DNA from: Candidatus Omnitrophota bacterium
GTDB lineage: Bacteria > Omnitrophota > Gorgyraeia > Gygaellales > Profunditerraquicolaceae
Direction: 5' to 3'
Assembly: GCA_016938245.1 (NCBI GenBank)
Contig: JAFGUY010000059.1
Location: 1 to 26,668 of the forward strand
DNA: 26,668 nucleotides
Below, one piece after another: positions 8,101 through 16,230 of this stretch. How positions within the stretch are numbered: the stretch's first letter is position 1; every line of letters begins with the position of its first letter. Both the position numbers and the translations under genes were made by a program. Under the pieces are notes generated by a model. It worked only from the letters and a program-made list of their open reading frames with translations, was not told the origin of the DNA and ran no database searches.

Positions 8101-9123
8101 CTACCGGTTTATAGCCTGAATAACATCAACAGGCGTAATTGCTCTCATGCAGCGGGCATCTTTACATTTAAGTTCATAGCAGGGAATTTTGCAGCCTACA
8201 TTCTTCTGTAAGATTACCACATTCTTTAATGGATACGGCCCTGTAATTTCAGGCGAAGTAGGCCCAAAAAGAGCAATTATCTTTTTTGCGCCTACGCTAT
8301 TGGCAATATGGAGAGGCCCGGTATCACCGGTAATAAAAATGTCCGCTTCTTTAGCCAGCGCTCCCAGTTGTTTTATAGTAAATGCCCCGCAGGCAATCAA
8401 GGGCTTAAATTTCATCTTTTCTCCAATCTGTAATGCCAAAGACAGATCGTTATGCCCGCCGGTAATCACAACTTTAGCTTTAAACTTTTCTATTAACTTA
8501 TCGGAAAGTTCTCCCCAATATTCTTTCGGCCAGCGCTTAAGAACCCAGTTACCCCCGGGGTTTATTGCAACTAAGAAATCTCTTTCCTCTACGGAATTTT
8601 TCTTTAGGAATTCCCTGACAGATGCGGCATCGCTTTCACTGTAATAAAACTCTGTGTATCTGTCTTCGACTTTAAAACCTCCTCTTTCAACAATATCCAA
8701 ATAATAATCTATACGGTGTAAAGAATCGCGGGCAGGAGGAATAATTTTCTTGGTAAGCAAAAATGCTCTTTTTCTGGTGTAGTGGCCTATCCTTTCGGGT
8801 ATACCGGCAAGCCGGCAGATTAGGGAGCGGCTGAAAGAACGATGCAAAAGAAAAACAATATCAAAACCCCTTATTTTTAAAGCACGAATAAACTCAAAAC
8901 GCTGGAATATACCCTTGTGCCTATCTTTTTCATCAAAAATAATGATCTCATCTAAATGAGGGTTATCTTTTAATACCGGATAACACCGGCTCGGTATGAC
9001 ACAGGCGATAAAGGCGTGCGGAAAATTACGGCGTATATTCCTGATTGCTGCGGTAGAGAACAAAACATCTCCCAGCCAATTTACATTAAAAATCAGTATT
9101 TTCTTATGCGCGGATTCAATCAT
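8101..9123 (-). CDS. GT9 heptosyltransferase (WaaF/RfaF-like)
   Basis: 340 residues, single GT9 domain. ILIFNVNWLGDVLFSTAAIRNIRR is the N-terminal signature, close to WaaF (NxxWLGD). INPGGNWVLKRWPKEYWGEL and ITGDTGPLHIANSVGAKKIIALFGPTSPE follow, the latter giving the nucleotide-sugar site. The C-terminal cysteine cluster (CKIPCYELKCKDARCMRAI) and PVDVIQAI complete the WaaF pattern. It probably adds an L,D-heptose to the inner core. It lies 6 bases after the GT4 gene and 6 before the double GT9. Whether it is heptosyltransferase I, II or another GT9 cannot be decided from sequence alone. Confidence 0.9.
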   Translation of the reverse strand: MIESAHKKILIFNVNWLGDVLFSTAAIRNIRRNFPHAFIACVIPSRCYPVLKDNPHLDEIIIFDEKDRHKGIFQRFEFIRALKIRGFDIVFLLHRSFSRSLICRLAGIPERIGHYTRKRAFLLTKKIIPPARDSLHRIDYYLDIVERGGFKVEDRYTEFYYSESDAASVREFLKKNSVEERDFLVAINPGGNWVLKRWPKEYWGELSDKLIEKFKAKVVITGGHNDLSLALQIGEKMKFKPLIACGAFTIKQLGALAKEADIFITGDTGPLHIANSVGAKKIIALFGPTSPEITGPYPLKNVVILQKNVGCKIPCYELKCKDARCMRAITPVDVIQAINR

Positions 9124-9129
9124 TTCTAA

Positions 9130-10236
9130 TTATTTATATGCTTCTCCTAGGCACTCCCGATAAACCTCTTCTGTCCCTGCAACCATCTTATCCCGTGAAA
9201 ATTCTCCCATAATGTATTTTCGCGCATTATTACCTAAGTTAACAGCCTTATTTGAATCGGAGATTAATTCAATAATTGCCCGGGCTATTCCATCAGGCTC
9301 ACCGGGATTAACTAATAACCCGTTATCCTTGTCTCTAATAAGGGTTTTAATCCCTCCCACATCAGAACCTATAACTGCCAAACCCATACTCATTGCCTCC
9401 ATTAACGCCAAACCTAACCCTTCTTTTAACGAAGGCAAAACAAATATATCCATAGCCGAGAGAATCTCTCTTGTATCCAATGAATTAGGCATAAAAAACA
9501 CGCTTTCCTTAATTTTTAAATCCCCGGTTAACTTTTTTAACTCCATTTCCATTTTTCCCTCTCCGGCAATAAGCAACTGTGCATCGGAATAAGCCAAGAG
9601 AACTTTTTTCATTGCCCGAATAAGATACTTATGCCCTTTAACATCAGAAAGGCGGGCTAAAATACCTATTACCGGATGCAAACGTAAACCCAGCCTTAGC
9701 TTTGCTTCCTGCTTTTGGGTAGCGTCAGGCTGATTAAACCTATTCGTATCGATGCCGTTATAAACTAAAACTGTTTTCTCAGGGCCTAATTTAAAATCGC
9801 GGATTAAATGCTCTCTGACTTGATAGCTTATAGCAATTACCTTATCCGGCCAACAGGGGAAAATTTTACGCGAAAGGCGCCTTTTAAAAAAACCGTGACA
9901 GGTAAAAATATGTTTTACTCCGGTAAGCCTTTGTGCCAGGCGCCCTAATACCTGTGTAGTACGGCTATGCGAATGAATTATATCAATTCTATTTTCTTTA
10001 ATTACCTTAGATAGCATAAACGCGCTTATTATTATTCCCGGGCTTAATTCATTCTTAGTCTTTACCGGGATACGGAAATAGCCTATTCCCGAATCATTAA
10101 ATTTATCCAGCAATTCCCCGCCGCTTGAAGCTATAAAAACACCATGCCCTCTTTCTTTTAGCCCCGAAGATAAGGTCAAGGCATAGCTTGCGATTCCGCC
10201 GGTATTAAGATGATTAATCAAAAAAAGTATTTTCAC
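9130..10236 (-). CDS. GT4-family glycosyltransferase
   Basis: About 368 residues with the two Rossmann domains of GT-B enzymes. VKILFLINHLNTGGIASYALTL is the N-terminal glycine-rich loop, HSHSRTTQVLGRL and FTCHGFF the acceptor-side motifs, and VGI-type ILARLSDVKGHKYLIRAM the start of domain 2. EGLGLALMEAMSMGLAVIGSDVGGI supplies the E-x7-E donor motif. I take the GTG at 10236 as start because it overlaps the upstream TGA in a GTGA coupling and aligns with the family's first strand. A longer frame to 10293 would add 19 unrelated residues out of the upstream gene. Sugar and acceptor are unknown; context implies LPS core or O-chain synthesis. Confidence 0.88.
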   Translation of the reverse strand: MKILFLINHLNTGGIASYALTLSSGLKERGHGVFIASSGGELLDKFNDSGIGYFRIPVKTKNELSPGIIISAFMLSKVIKENRIDIIHSHSRTTQVLGRLAQRLTGVKHIFTCHGFFKRRLSRKIFPCWPDKVIAISYQVREHLIRDFKLGPEKTVLVYNGIDTNRFNQPDATQKQEAKLRLGLRLHPVIGILARLSDVKGHKYLIRAMKKVLLAYSDAQLLIAGEGKMEMELKKLTGDLKIKESVFFMPNSLDTREILSAMDIFVLPSLKEGLGLALMEAMSMGLAVIGSDVGGIKTLIRDKDNGLLVNPGEPDGIARAIIELISDSNKAVNLGNNARKYIMGEFSRDKMVAGTEEVYRECLGEAYK

Positions 10237-12320
10237 TTTAATAGTTTCTCTATAGCCTGAAGCACTTCTTCTGCGGTTATCGCATTCATACATCTTTTAT
10301 GCTTGCATTTTGTTTTGTAACAGGGGCTGCAGAGTAACTCTTTGCGGATAATAATATAATCCTTTGCCGGTGGCATATGCCTTAAAGGATCCGTAGGGCC
10401 AAAAAATGCTATAATCGGAGTCCCTACTGCCGCGGCTATGTGCAAAGGGGAAGAATCAGCAGAGATATAAACTGCGCAGCGCTTAACCAACGCTGCCAAT
10501 TGATTAACCGTAGTCTTGCCGCAGGCATTAATTATCTTGGTATTCCTTGTGGAATTTACCAGCATAAAAGCATCCGGTAAGTCTTCTTCAGTGCCCGTTA
10601 TTACTACCCGCATGTTCCTTAGCCCCAGTTCATCGCAAAGCCTGACGATATATTCCTTAGGCCAACATTTAGTCTGCCATCTTTTACTTGCGCTGATATT
10701 TATCCCGATAATTTTCTGTTCATCGCTTAACCACTGGGCATTTAGTAAATTCTCTATATAATCCTCGTCGCTTCTCGATGGCCATAGCTCCAACCGGTTA
10801 TCTTTCAAGTCTACGCCAAGAAGCTTTAATATTTTAAACTGGTGCTCTACCGGGCCTATCCTAATCTTTTCATCTTTAATACGGTAGTTAAGCAAAAACC
10901 CTAATTTCTTGTTGTCATACCCGTAACGTTTAAGGCTTAAGGATAAAAATGAGAGCATATGGCTTAAACGGTTATTCTGCAAATCAATAACTAAATCAAA
11001 ATTTTTCTTTCTTAAAATCCTAGCAATGCTTAACATCCCCTTTAATCCCCTATCTCTGGTCTTAAGGTCTGCTACCAAAAGTTCATCTACATAAGGGCAA
11101 TGAAGCAGGGTATCTTTAAATTCTTCTCCGACCAGAAAAGTTATCTTATAGCTAGGGAACTTTCTTCTTATTTCCCTGATAGCCGGAGTAGACAAAATTA
11201 TATCCCCGAGTGAACTTAGTTTAATAATTAATAAACTAAAATTGCTGACAGCCTCTTCATAGACCTTAATCGTCTTACTAACCATAAGCTCGATATTATA
11301 TTTCTCCTTCACCTTTATTAAAGCTGCTTGGGCAAGATTAGAGGCTAATTGCGGGTCTTTGAATATCCTTATCGCTGCCTCTGCCATACTATCCGGATCC
11401 GCAGGGGGGATAAGAAGTCCGTTTTTATTATTCTCAATAATATCTACGACTCCGCCCACCTCGGTAGCTACTACCGGCACCCCTGCAGCCTGCGCTTCTA
11501 TAATTACCCTGCCGAATGCCTCGTGAGTCGTGGTAGATAGGACTAAAAGGTCTAAGTGCGATAAAATCTCGGGTATATTTTTTTGCGTGCCCAGGAATTC
11601 GGTGCAGTGATTGAGGCCAAGCCTTCTCACCAGAACATTTACCTGTTCTTTATACGCCTGACGTGTTGCCGGGGCATCTCCGACTATCCAGATCTTTAAA
11701 TAAGGGACTACCCGGGCGACTTTAGCCATAGCCTTAATAAAAAAGAGGTGTCCTTTGATAGGCGTAATCCTGCCAATAATACCGACATTAAATTCCTTCC
11801 CTCTTCTTTTGTCAGGGCTTGAATATTTAAACTTTGCCTGATTAACGCTTCGCGGTATTAAGCGTATTCTTTCATGCGGTACGGCAAAATCTTCAATCAT
11901 ATGCCTGGCAATAATATTGCTTAGGACAATCACCTTCTTACCCCAACCCATTACATAACTAAAAGGATGTTGCTTATAATAACCGTGACAGGTGGTAATA
12001 AATATGGCCCGGGTTTTGCGGCAGGCAAAATAAGCTATCCATGCCGGAACCCGTGAACGGGCATGCACTATATCTATCTCTTCCTTTTTTATGATATCAA
12101 CCAGAAGAGGAACCGCCTTTAATATGGTTAACAGGGATTTCTTATGCACGGGCAATTGGTAATGCTTTGCCCCTGCTTCTTCTAAATCTTTAACTAAAGC
12201 CCCTCCGGAGGATACGACAACTGCCTTATGGTTTAAACGCACAAGATGTCTGGATAAATCCAAAGTACCGGTTTCAACACCCCCTACATTTAACTCCGGC
12301 AATACCTGCAGTATATTCAA
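10233..12320 (-). CDS. GT4-GT9 fused glycosyltransferase
   Basis: 695 residues. The first half (about 1-350) is a GT4 enzyme: VLPELNVGGVETGTLDLSRHL, TTCHGYYKQHPFSYVMGWGKKVIVLS, VGIIGRITPIKGHLFFIKAM and the E-x7-E motif EAFGRVIIEAQAAGVPVVATEVGG. The second half (about 355-695) is a GT9 enzyme: LLIIKLSSLGDIILSTPAIREI, NISASKRWQTKCWPKEYI, ISADSSPLHIAAAVGTPIIAFFGPTDP and a cysteine cluster CSPCYKTKCKHKRCM. Start is TTG with AAGGAG seven bases upstream; no ATG fits. The halves would act on successive sugars or on one shared acceptor; this is inference. GTGA overlap with the next GT4 gene shows coupling. Confidence 0.9.
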   Translation of the reverse strand: MNILQVLPELNVGGVETGTLDLSRHLVRLNHKAVVVSSGGALVKDLEEAGAKHYQLPVHKKSLLTILKAVPLLVDIIKKEEIDIVHARSRVPAWIAYFACRKTRAIFITTCHGYYKQHPFSYVMGWGKKVIVLSNIIARHMIEDFAVPHERIRLIPRSVNQAKFKYSSPDKRRGKEFNVGIIGRITPIKGHLFFIKAMAKVARVVPYLKIWIVGDAPATRQAYKEQVNVLVRRLGLNHCTEFLGTQKNIPEILSHLDLLVLSTTTHEAFGRVIIEAQAAGVPVVATEVGGVVDIIENNKNGLLIPPADPDSMAEAAIRIFKDPQLASNLAQAALIKVKEKYNIELMVSKTIKVYEEAVSNFSLLIIKLSSLGDIILSTPAIREIRRKFPSYKITFLVGEEFKDTLLHCPYVDELLVADLKTRDRGLKGMLSIARILRKKNFDLVIDLQNNRLSHMLSFLSLSLKRYGYDNKKLGFLLNYRIKDEKIRIGPVEHQFKILKLLGVDLKDNRLELWPSRSDEDYIENLLNAQWLSDEQKIIGINISASKRWQTKCWPKEYIVRLCDELGLRNMRVVITGTEEDLPDAFMLVNSTRNTKIINACGKTTVNQLAALVKRCAVYISADSSPLHIAAAVGTPIIAFFGPTDPLRHMPPAKDYIIIRKELLCSPCYKTKCKHKRCMNAITAEEVLQAIEKLLK

Positions 12321-12339
12321 TTTGTTTCTCCTTAAAGTT

Positions 12340-14277
12340 TCATAACACCTTGGTTAAGGCTTCGCTCACTAAACGCCTGTCCTGTAAACAGGACAAAACC
12401 GGCTTCTCCTGCCAGACTCTTTTAACAGTATTACCTAAATTGTCACTCTCGCAGATATGTATGTATTTATTTTTGTTAAAATATCTTAAGAAGTTTTTGT
12501 GTTTCTTATCCAATCTTAAAGCGTTAAAGACAAAAACATATTTCTTGCTGCTTACCGCCTCTGAAATCATAGATATGCTCTCAGGGGTAGAGATAATAAT
12601 ACTGCTTAAGCCCAATATCCCTCCTACTGCTTGAGGGATATTGCCTTCGTTAGCAATGATCATAAGCTTTAAATAGGGACAAGCGCTTAATTCATTTTTA
12701 ATAATTTCTACTGCTTCTTTTGACGTGCGCCTGGAAGTAGTAAGCAAAATATTAGCCTTCAAATCTTGGGCTAATCTCTTTATCTGTTTTATAACCTCTT
12801 TAAGCAAATTTATGGAAAGTTTAAAATTCTTACTATCACCACCGATGAGTACTCCGATATAAAGCCCCTCTTTATTTAAACCCTGATTTACAGCAAGGCT
12901 ATCGGCCTCTTTATTTAAATACTCTTCATCTATAAGGTTAAGTGCGGCATCAGTAATAACTATATTTTTTTTACTTTTCATCCGGTCATGCCTGGGGGTA
13001 ATCACCAGGCTAAACTTTTTTACCCCAAAATACGCAGGCCGCATAATTACGATCGGCTTACTTAGGTTTTCCCGCGAGAGGATAAAATTCACTCCGGCAA
13101 TAGAAGACCCGGCAGAAATAATAATATCGGCTGTGGCAGAAGATAATTCTTTATAGGTACCGGGACTCAAAAACTTCCTAAGGCAGATAAGGCACCCCTG
13201 ACAGCTATACTTTCCCGAAAGAAGAACGCAAAGATTAAATAATGAACCGGAGAATTTATTCTTAAACTTAACCTCTATTTTCCTGACTTCGCTCCTTATA
13301 TTCTTTTGCGCTAATAGACTTTGCGCTTCTTTTGCTACTGCCTCTGACTGGCGCAAATGCCCAGTCCTGCCATCGCTTAATATGAGTATCTCTCTTGCGC
13401 TGGAGCGTTTCCAGATTTTATAAGTCCATAAGTATTCCTCCGGGTACTTAAGAATAAAACTTTCGAATACAGATATAACCCTCCTCATATTCTCTTCTAA
13501 AGATACACTATTGTCTTTTGACAAAACTATCTCTTCCCCTGCCCAAACTTTTATTCTGGGGCCATTTATGCGCGTAAAAAATATGGGGATCAAGGGAGTT
13601 TCGTGCTTTAAGACTAACTTCACTGCGCCTTTAGGCATGGAGGAAGGGCGCCCAAAGAAATCAACTAACAGGCCAAAGATTCCCCCTTGGTCCACAGTAA
13701 TACCTACTGCCTCATTATCCCCCAGGGCCCTGATAACATCTTTCAGCCCTTCTTCCCGGCTTAAAATACGGCAGCCTTTATTTTTACGGTATTCATTAAG
13801 AAGATTGTTCAGCTTTGGCAGCCCTTGTTCTCTTACGAACATATAAAAAGGAAAACCTAAATTAGCACTGATAATATTGGCAAGCTCCCAGCTTCCGGCA
13901 TGCACAGTAGCCAGTATTACCCCTTTACCTTTTTTAAGGGCCTCAAAAACCCTCTCCTTGCCTTCAATAGTAACGTATTTATTAATATAGCTTCGGTCAA
14001 TAACAGGAATAAGAAAAACTTCTATTAAGCTCTGGCCGAAAGACTGGTAAAATTCGCGCGTAAGGGAAGATAGCGCGCAAAGAGGTAATTTAGTGCCAAA
14101 TACCTTTTTAATATTAGCATAGGCTATTGCTTTATGCTTAAAATCAAAATAATACAGGATATCACCGAGCCGCCTGCCTAAGAAAAAACTTAAATTCAAA
14201 GGAAACGACCTTATAACCGGGCCTAAGGCTTTAAAAAGAATACAGCCTAAGTAATCTGCTAAAAAATTGTTCTTCAT
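12340..14277 (-). CDS. LpxL/HtrB-type lipid A acyltransferase fused to an ELM1-like domain
   Basis: 645 residues. Residues about 1-290 are an LpxL/HtrB acyltransferase. The HX4E catalytic pair is H126/E131 in ATVHAGSWELA, VDQGGIFGLLVDFFGRPSSMPKGAV is the substrate-site loop, and LWTYKIWKR marks the family end. Residues about 295-645 resemble the ELM1-like family (DUF1022), a GT-B-like fold: ILILSDGRTGHLRQSEAVAKEA, DIIISAGSSIAGVNFILSR, VITPRHD and IISTPESISMISEAVSSKKYVFVF. The first part transfers a secondary acyl chain to Kdo-lipid A; the second part's role is unknown. The start lies 47 bases inside lpxK, a long overlap that keeps the typical LpxL N-terminus. Position between lpxK and core glycosyltransferases supports a lipid A role for the whole protein. 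Confidence 0.85.
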   Translation of the reverse strand: MKNNFLADYLGCILFKALGPVIRSFPLNLSFFLGRRLGDILYYFDFKHKAIAYANIKKVFGTKLPLCALSSLTREFYQSFGQSLIEVFLIPVIDRSYINKYVTIEGKERVFEALKKGKGVILATVHAGSWELANIISANLGFPFYMFVREQGLPKLNNLLNEYRKNKGCRILSREEGLKDVIRALGDNEAVGITVDQGGIFGLLVDFFGRPSSMPKGAVKLVLKHETPLIPIFFTRINGPRIKVWAGEEIVLSKDNSVSLEENMRRVISVFESFILKYPEEYLWTYKIWKRSSAREILILSDGRTGHLRQSEAVAKEAQSLLAQKNIRSEVRKIEVKFKNKFSGSLFNLCVLLSGKYSCQGCLICLRKFLSPGTYKELSSATADIIISAGSSIAGVNFILSRENLSKPIVIMRPAYFGVKKFSLVITPRHDRMKSKKNIVITDAALNLIDEEYLNKEADSLAVNQGLNKEGLYIGVLIGGDSKNFKLSINLLKEVIKQIKRLAQDLKANILLTTSRRTSKEAVEIIKNELSACPYLKLMIIANEGNIPQAVGGILGLSSIIISTPESISMISEAVSSKKYVFVFNALRLDKKHKNFLRYFNKNKYIHICESDNLGNTVKRVWQEKPVLSCLQDRRLVSEALTKVL

Positions 14278-15280
14278 TTTTTACGATATCTAACTCTACG
14301 CGTAAAACCAGAAGCTCTAAATCTCCCAAGAAATCAAGATCCATATCTAATAATCTAGCGGCATCTTTTTCAGTAGTAACTATAGCAAAGAGATCTTTCT
14401 CTCTAGCCCTATCAGCGATTACCTTAAGCTCGCCCAAGGTATAAATATAGTGGTCGCTGAATCTTAAATCCATCTCTACTCTTATGCCTAGCCTTAAGGC
14501 AGTCTTTAAGAACGAGCCCGGATCCCCTATGCCGCAGAGTAACGCCGCTCTCTTCCCTTTAAGATAACCCAAATCGAGTATTTTTGATGGCTTCCTGATA
14601 TCATAAAAGCCTAACGGCCGGTGCACAGACTCAACGACTAATGCCTTGGAGTTATACCTATTTAAAATAGATTTTATCTTGTTTAGGTCTCCTGCTAAAT
14701 CGGTTTTAGTCAAAACAAAAATATCCGCTTTTCTTAAAGAAGATAGTGGTTCCCGTAGTATCCCGCGCGGCAGCATATGGCCGTTTCCAAAAGGGCAAAG
14801 CGCATCAATAGTTACAATCTCTAAATCTTTCTTTATCCTCCACTGTTGCAGTCCATCATCTAATATAACCGTATCAACCCCATATTCCCGTATAGCCCTT
14901 CTAGCCCCGCGAACCCTATCCCTGTTAACAATAACCGGGATGCCCTTTAAGTTTTTAGCAAGCATCCTAGGCTCATCCCCAATTGAAAGGGCGCCTTTGC
15001 GTTTATATCCCCGGGTAAGTATGGCCAGAGAGCTACTTCTGCTCTTAAGGTAACGGGAAACTAATTCCACAAGAGACGTTTTCCCGGTTCCTCCGACAGT
15101 AATATTACCTATACTTATAATTCTTAAATCAAAGCGCTTTTGATCTAGGAAAGAGAAAAACCTCAGAGCACGGATAATAAACCCATACAAGAAAGAGAGC
15201 AACAAAAGTAAGAACTTCAGCGCTGACGCGAAAATACCTTTATTTTTATCAATAGCCAAATTATAAAAATATTCTCTCAT
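14231..15280 (-). CDS. lpxK: Tetraacyldisaccharide 4'-kinase LpxK
   Basis: 349 residues, the normal length. A membrane-associated N-terminus (LLLLLSFLYGFIIRALRF) precedes the Walker A GGTGKT at 63-68 in ISIGNITVGGTGKTSLVELV. ILTRGYKRKG, IGDEPRMLAKN, VNRDRVRGARRAI and VILDDGLQQWRIKKDLEIVTIDA are LpxK hallmarks, as is TTEKDAARL near the C-terminus. It phosphorylates the 4' position of the lipid A disaccharide at the inner membrane. Its own ribosome site is weak (AGGAT touching the ATG). The start sits 20 bases inside the UPF0016 remnant ORF, which has a strong Shine-Dalgarno sequence, so translation may depend on coupling. Confidence 0.95.
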   Translation of the reverse strand: MREYFYNLAIDKNKGIFASALKFLLLLLSFLYGFIIRALRFFSFLDQKRFDLRIISIGNITVGGTGKTSLVELVSRYLKSRSSSLAILTRGYKRKGALSIGDEPRMLAKNLKGIPVIVNRDRVRGARRAIREYGVDTVILDDGLQQWRIKKDLEIVTIDALCPFGNGHMLPRGILREPLSSLRKADIFVLTKTDLAGDLNKIKSILNRYNSKALVVESVHRPLGFYDIRKPSKILDLGYLKGKRAALLCGIGDPGSFLKTALRLGIRVEMDLRFSDHYIYTLGELKVIADRAREKDLFAIVTTEKDAARLLDMDLDFLGDLELLVLRVELDIVKNEEQFFSRLLRLYSF

Positions 15281-15365
15281 ATCCTATGCCTATCAATTGT
15301 GTCTTATCCGCTAATTCCGCAAAGAAAACCGCTGTAAAAGTAGCTAAAAACACTCTCAAATCCAT
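15261..15365 (-). pseudogene. Truncated UPF0016/GDT1 (TMEM165-type) transporter remnant
   Basis: ATG at 15365 opens a 34-codon ORF starting MDLRVFLATFTAVFFAEL and continuing ADKTQL. This matches the start of UPF0016/GDT1 cation transporters, whose first helix carries the E-x-G-D-K-[ST] motif; here it is ELADKTQ, with alanine for glycine. After about 25 residues the similarity stops, and the ORF ends as GIGYERIFL overlapping the start of lpxK. Full family members have about 90-200 residues, so nearly the whole gene is missing. A perfect Shine-Dalgarno AAAGGAGG and a good promoter lie directly upstream. I read it as a decayed gene whose expression signals now serve lpxK; a functional leader peptide is the alternative. 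Confidence 0.65.
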
Positions 15366-15392
15366 GTTTCCTCCTTTAAATTTTATTTTATT

Positions 15393-15421
15393 ATGATAGC
15401 ACAGCCTGATGCAATAAACAA
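15393..15421 (-). promoter_or_regulatory. Sigma70-like promoter of the lpxK-glycosyltransferase operon
   Basis: On the minus strand TTGTTT (15416-15421) and TATCAT (15393-15398) are spaced by exactly 17 bases, with TGC before the -10 as an extended -10 element. The AGGAGG ribosome site of the UPF0016 remnant follows about 17 bases downstream of the -10. The 311-base gap 15281-15591 holds this promoter, the remnant ORF and the detached PilZ tail; nothing further is seen. Confidence 0.6.
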
Positions 15422-15480
15422 TGTTTTTGTGAGGAATAAAACTCTATAGAAGGCAAGAAGATGCGTGATTTGTTAAAGGG

Positions 15481-15591
15481 TCAATCCGAAGAGGTAAAAG
15501 AAAGGTTTCTTTCAATAAATTCTACGAGCCTTTGTTGAGTATATGCGGAGATATTGATGAATGCCAGGCCCATGCCAGGATACCCATGGGG
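15481..15591 (-). pseudogene. Detached C-terminal end of the PilZ domain, after an in-frame UAA
   Basis: Directly after the TAA (15592-15594) that ends the STAS-PilZ ORF, the same frame stays open for 36 codons to TGA at 15481-15483. The peptide begins PHGYPGMGLAFINIS and ends in an amphipathic helix (QQRLVEFIERN). PilZ domains normally finish with a G-[ML]-G-[VL]-x-F strand and such a helix, and the upstream ORF stops exactly before this point at KVVWIADKQI. The stretch is therefore the missing end of the domain. It can only be made by stop readthrough, or it is dead sequence. Confidence 0.75.
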
Positions 15592-16200
15592 TTAAATCTG
15601 CTTATCGGCTATCCAAACAACCTTAGCATCAAGTTCCAGCTCCTCTTGTTTTGGGGGCAATTTCATCCTTAAGACAACCTCATCCCCCAGCTTAAATTTT
15701 TCGCAGCCGAAGATAAAGGCTCCTATCGCGCTTAAATTAATAAGGTCTAAATGCAGGCATTCAGGACTCCTCTGGTGCTTTGTCTTTAACTCTATTTTTA
15801 TATCAATAGGAAGCCTTTTGAACCTGCGGCGAAGCTGCATTTTCTTTATATCTTCGATGATCCTATCTTCTTTAAAGCTCTCCAGCGCACTCTCTTCGTC
15901 AGGGTATATCTCTACCGACCTATCCAGTCCGGCAACAGAGAAAATATTGCGGATATGTGCCGGGACATTGACAAACTTAATCCTTCCATGAGAGTTAATC
16001 ACTTCTTTATAAGCAATCACGATAACAGATATTCCCGTATAGTCAATAAAATCAACTTCCTCTAAATTACAGACAATATCGCTATAGCCGTCGCGAAGGC
16101 ACTGCCCGATAGCTTCAACGAAATTAGCGGAGTCCACGTCGATTTTTCCGGATAAATCTAAAATAACTATTCCGTTTTTCTGCCTGGCTCTAATATCCAT
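15592..16200 (-). CDS. STAS-PilZ protein, cut by an in-frame stop near its end
   Basis: 202 residues as read. Residues about 1-110 are a STAS domain: IVILDLSGKIDVDSA, then DIVCNLEEVDFIDYTGISVIVIAYK, where T55 sits at the usual phospho-acceptor position of anti-sigma antagonists. Residues about 122-202 are a PilZ domain with the c-di-GMP motifs RxxxR (R125, R129) and NxSxxG (N155-G160), then LELDAKVVWIADKQI. The last strand and helix are missing from this ORF but present in frame after the UAA. The combination suggests a switch linking a partner-switching cascade to c-di-GMP; this is inference. It follows waaA by 30 bases in the same direction, without a clear Shine-Dalgarno sequence. Confidence 0.8.
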   Translation of the reverse strand: MDIRARQKNGIVILDLSGKIDVDSANFVEAIGQCLRDGYSDIVCNLEEVDFIDYTGISVIVIAYKEVINSHGRIKFVNVPAHIRNIFSVAGLDRSVEIYPDEESALESFKEDRIIEDIKKMQLRRRFKRLPIDIKIELKTKHQRSPECLHLDLINLSAIGAFIFGCEKFKLGDEVVLRMKLPPKQEELELDAKVVWIADKQI

Positions 16201-16230
16201 ATTAAAAAGATACTACCATAATTAACAATC

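Noticed and set aside
10237..10293. Upstream extension of the GT4 gene (start MYECDNRRR)
   Set aside because: The 19 extra residues come from the coding region of the upstream GT4-GT9 gene in another frame. The GTG at 10236 gives a GTGA coupling and the proper first strand.
15461..15538. 25-codon plus-strand ORF (MRDLLKGQSEEV)
   Set aside because: It has an AAGAAG before its ATG but is antisense to the conserved PilZ tail and resembles nothing; chance ORF.
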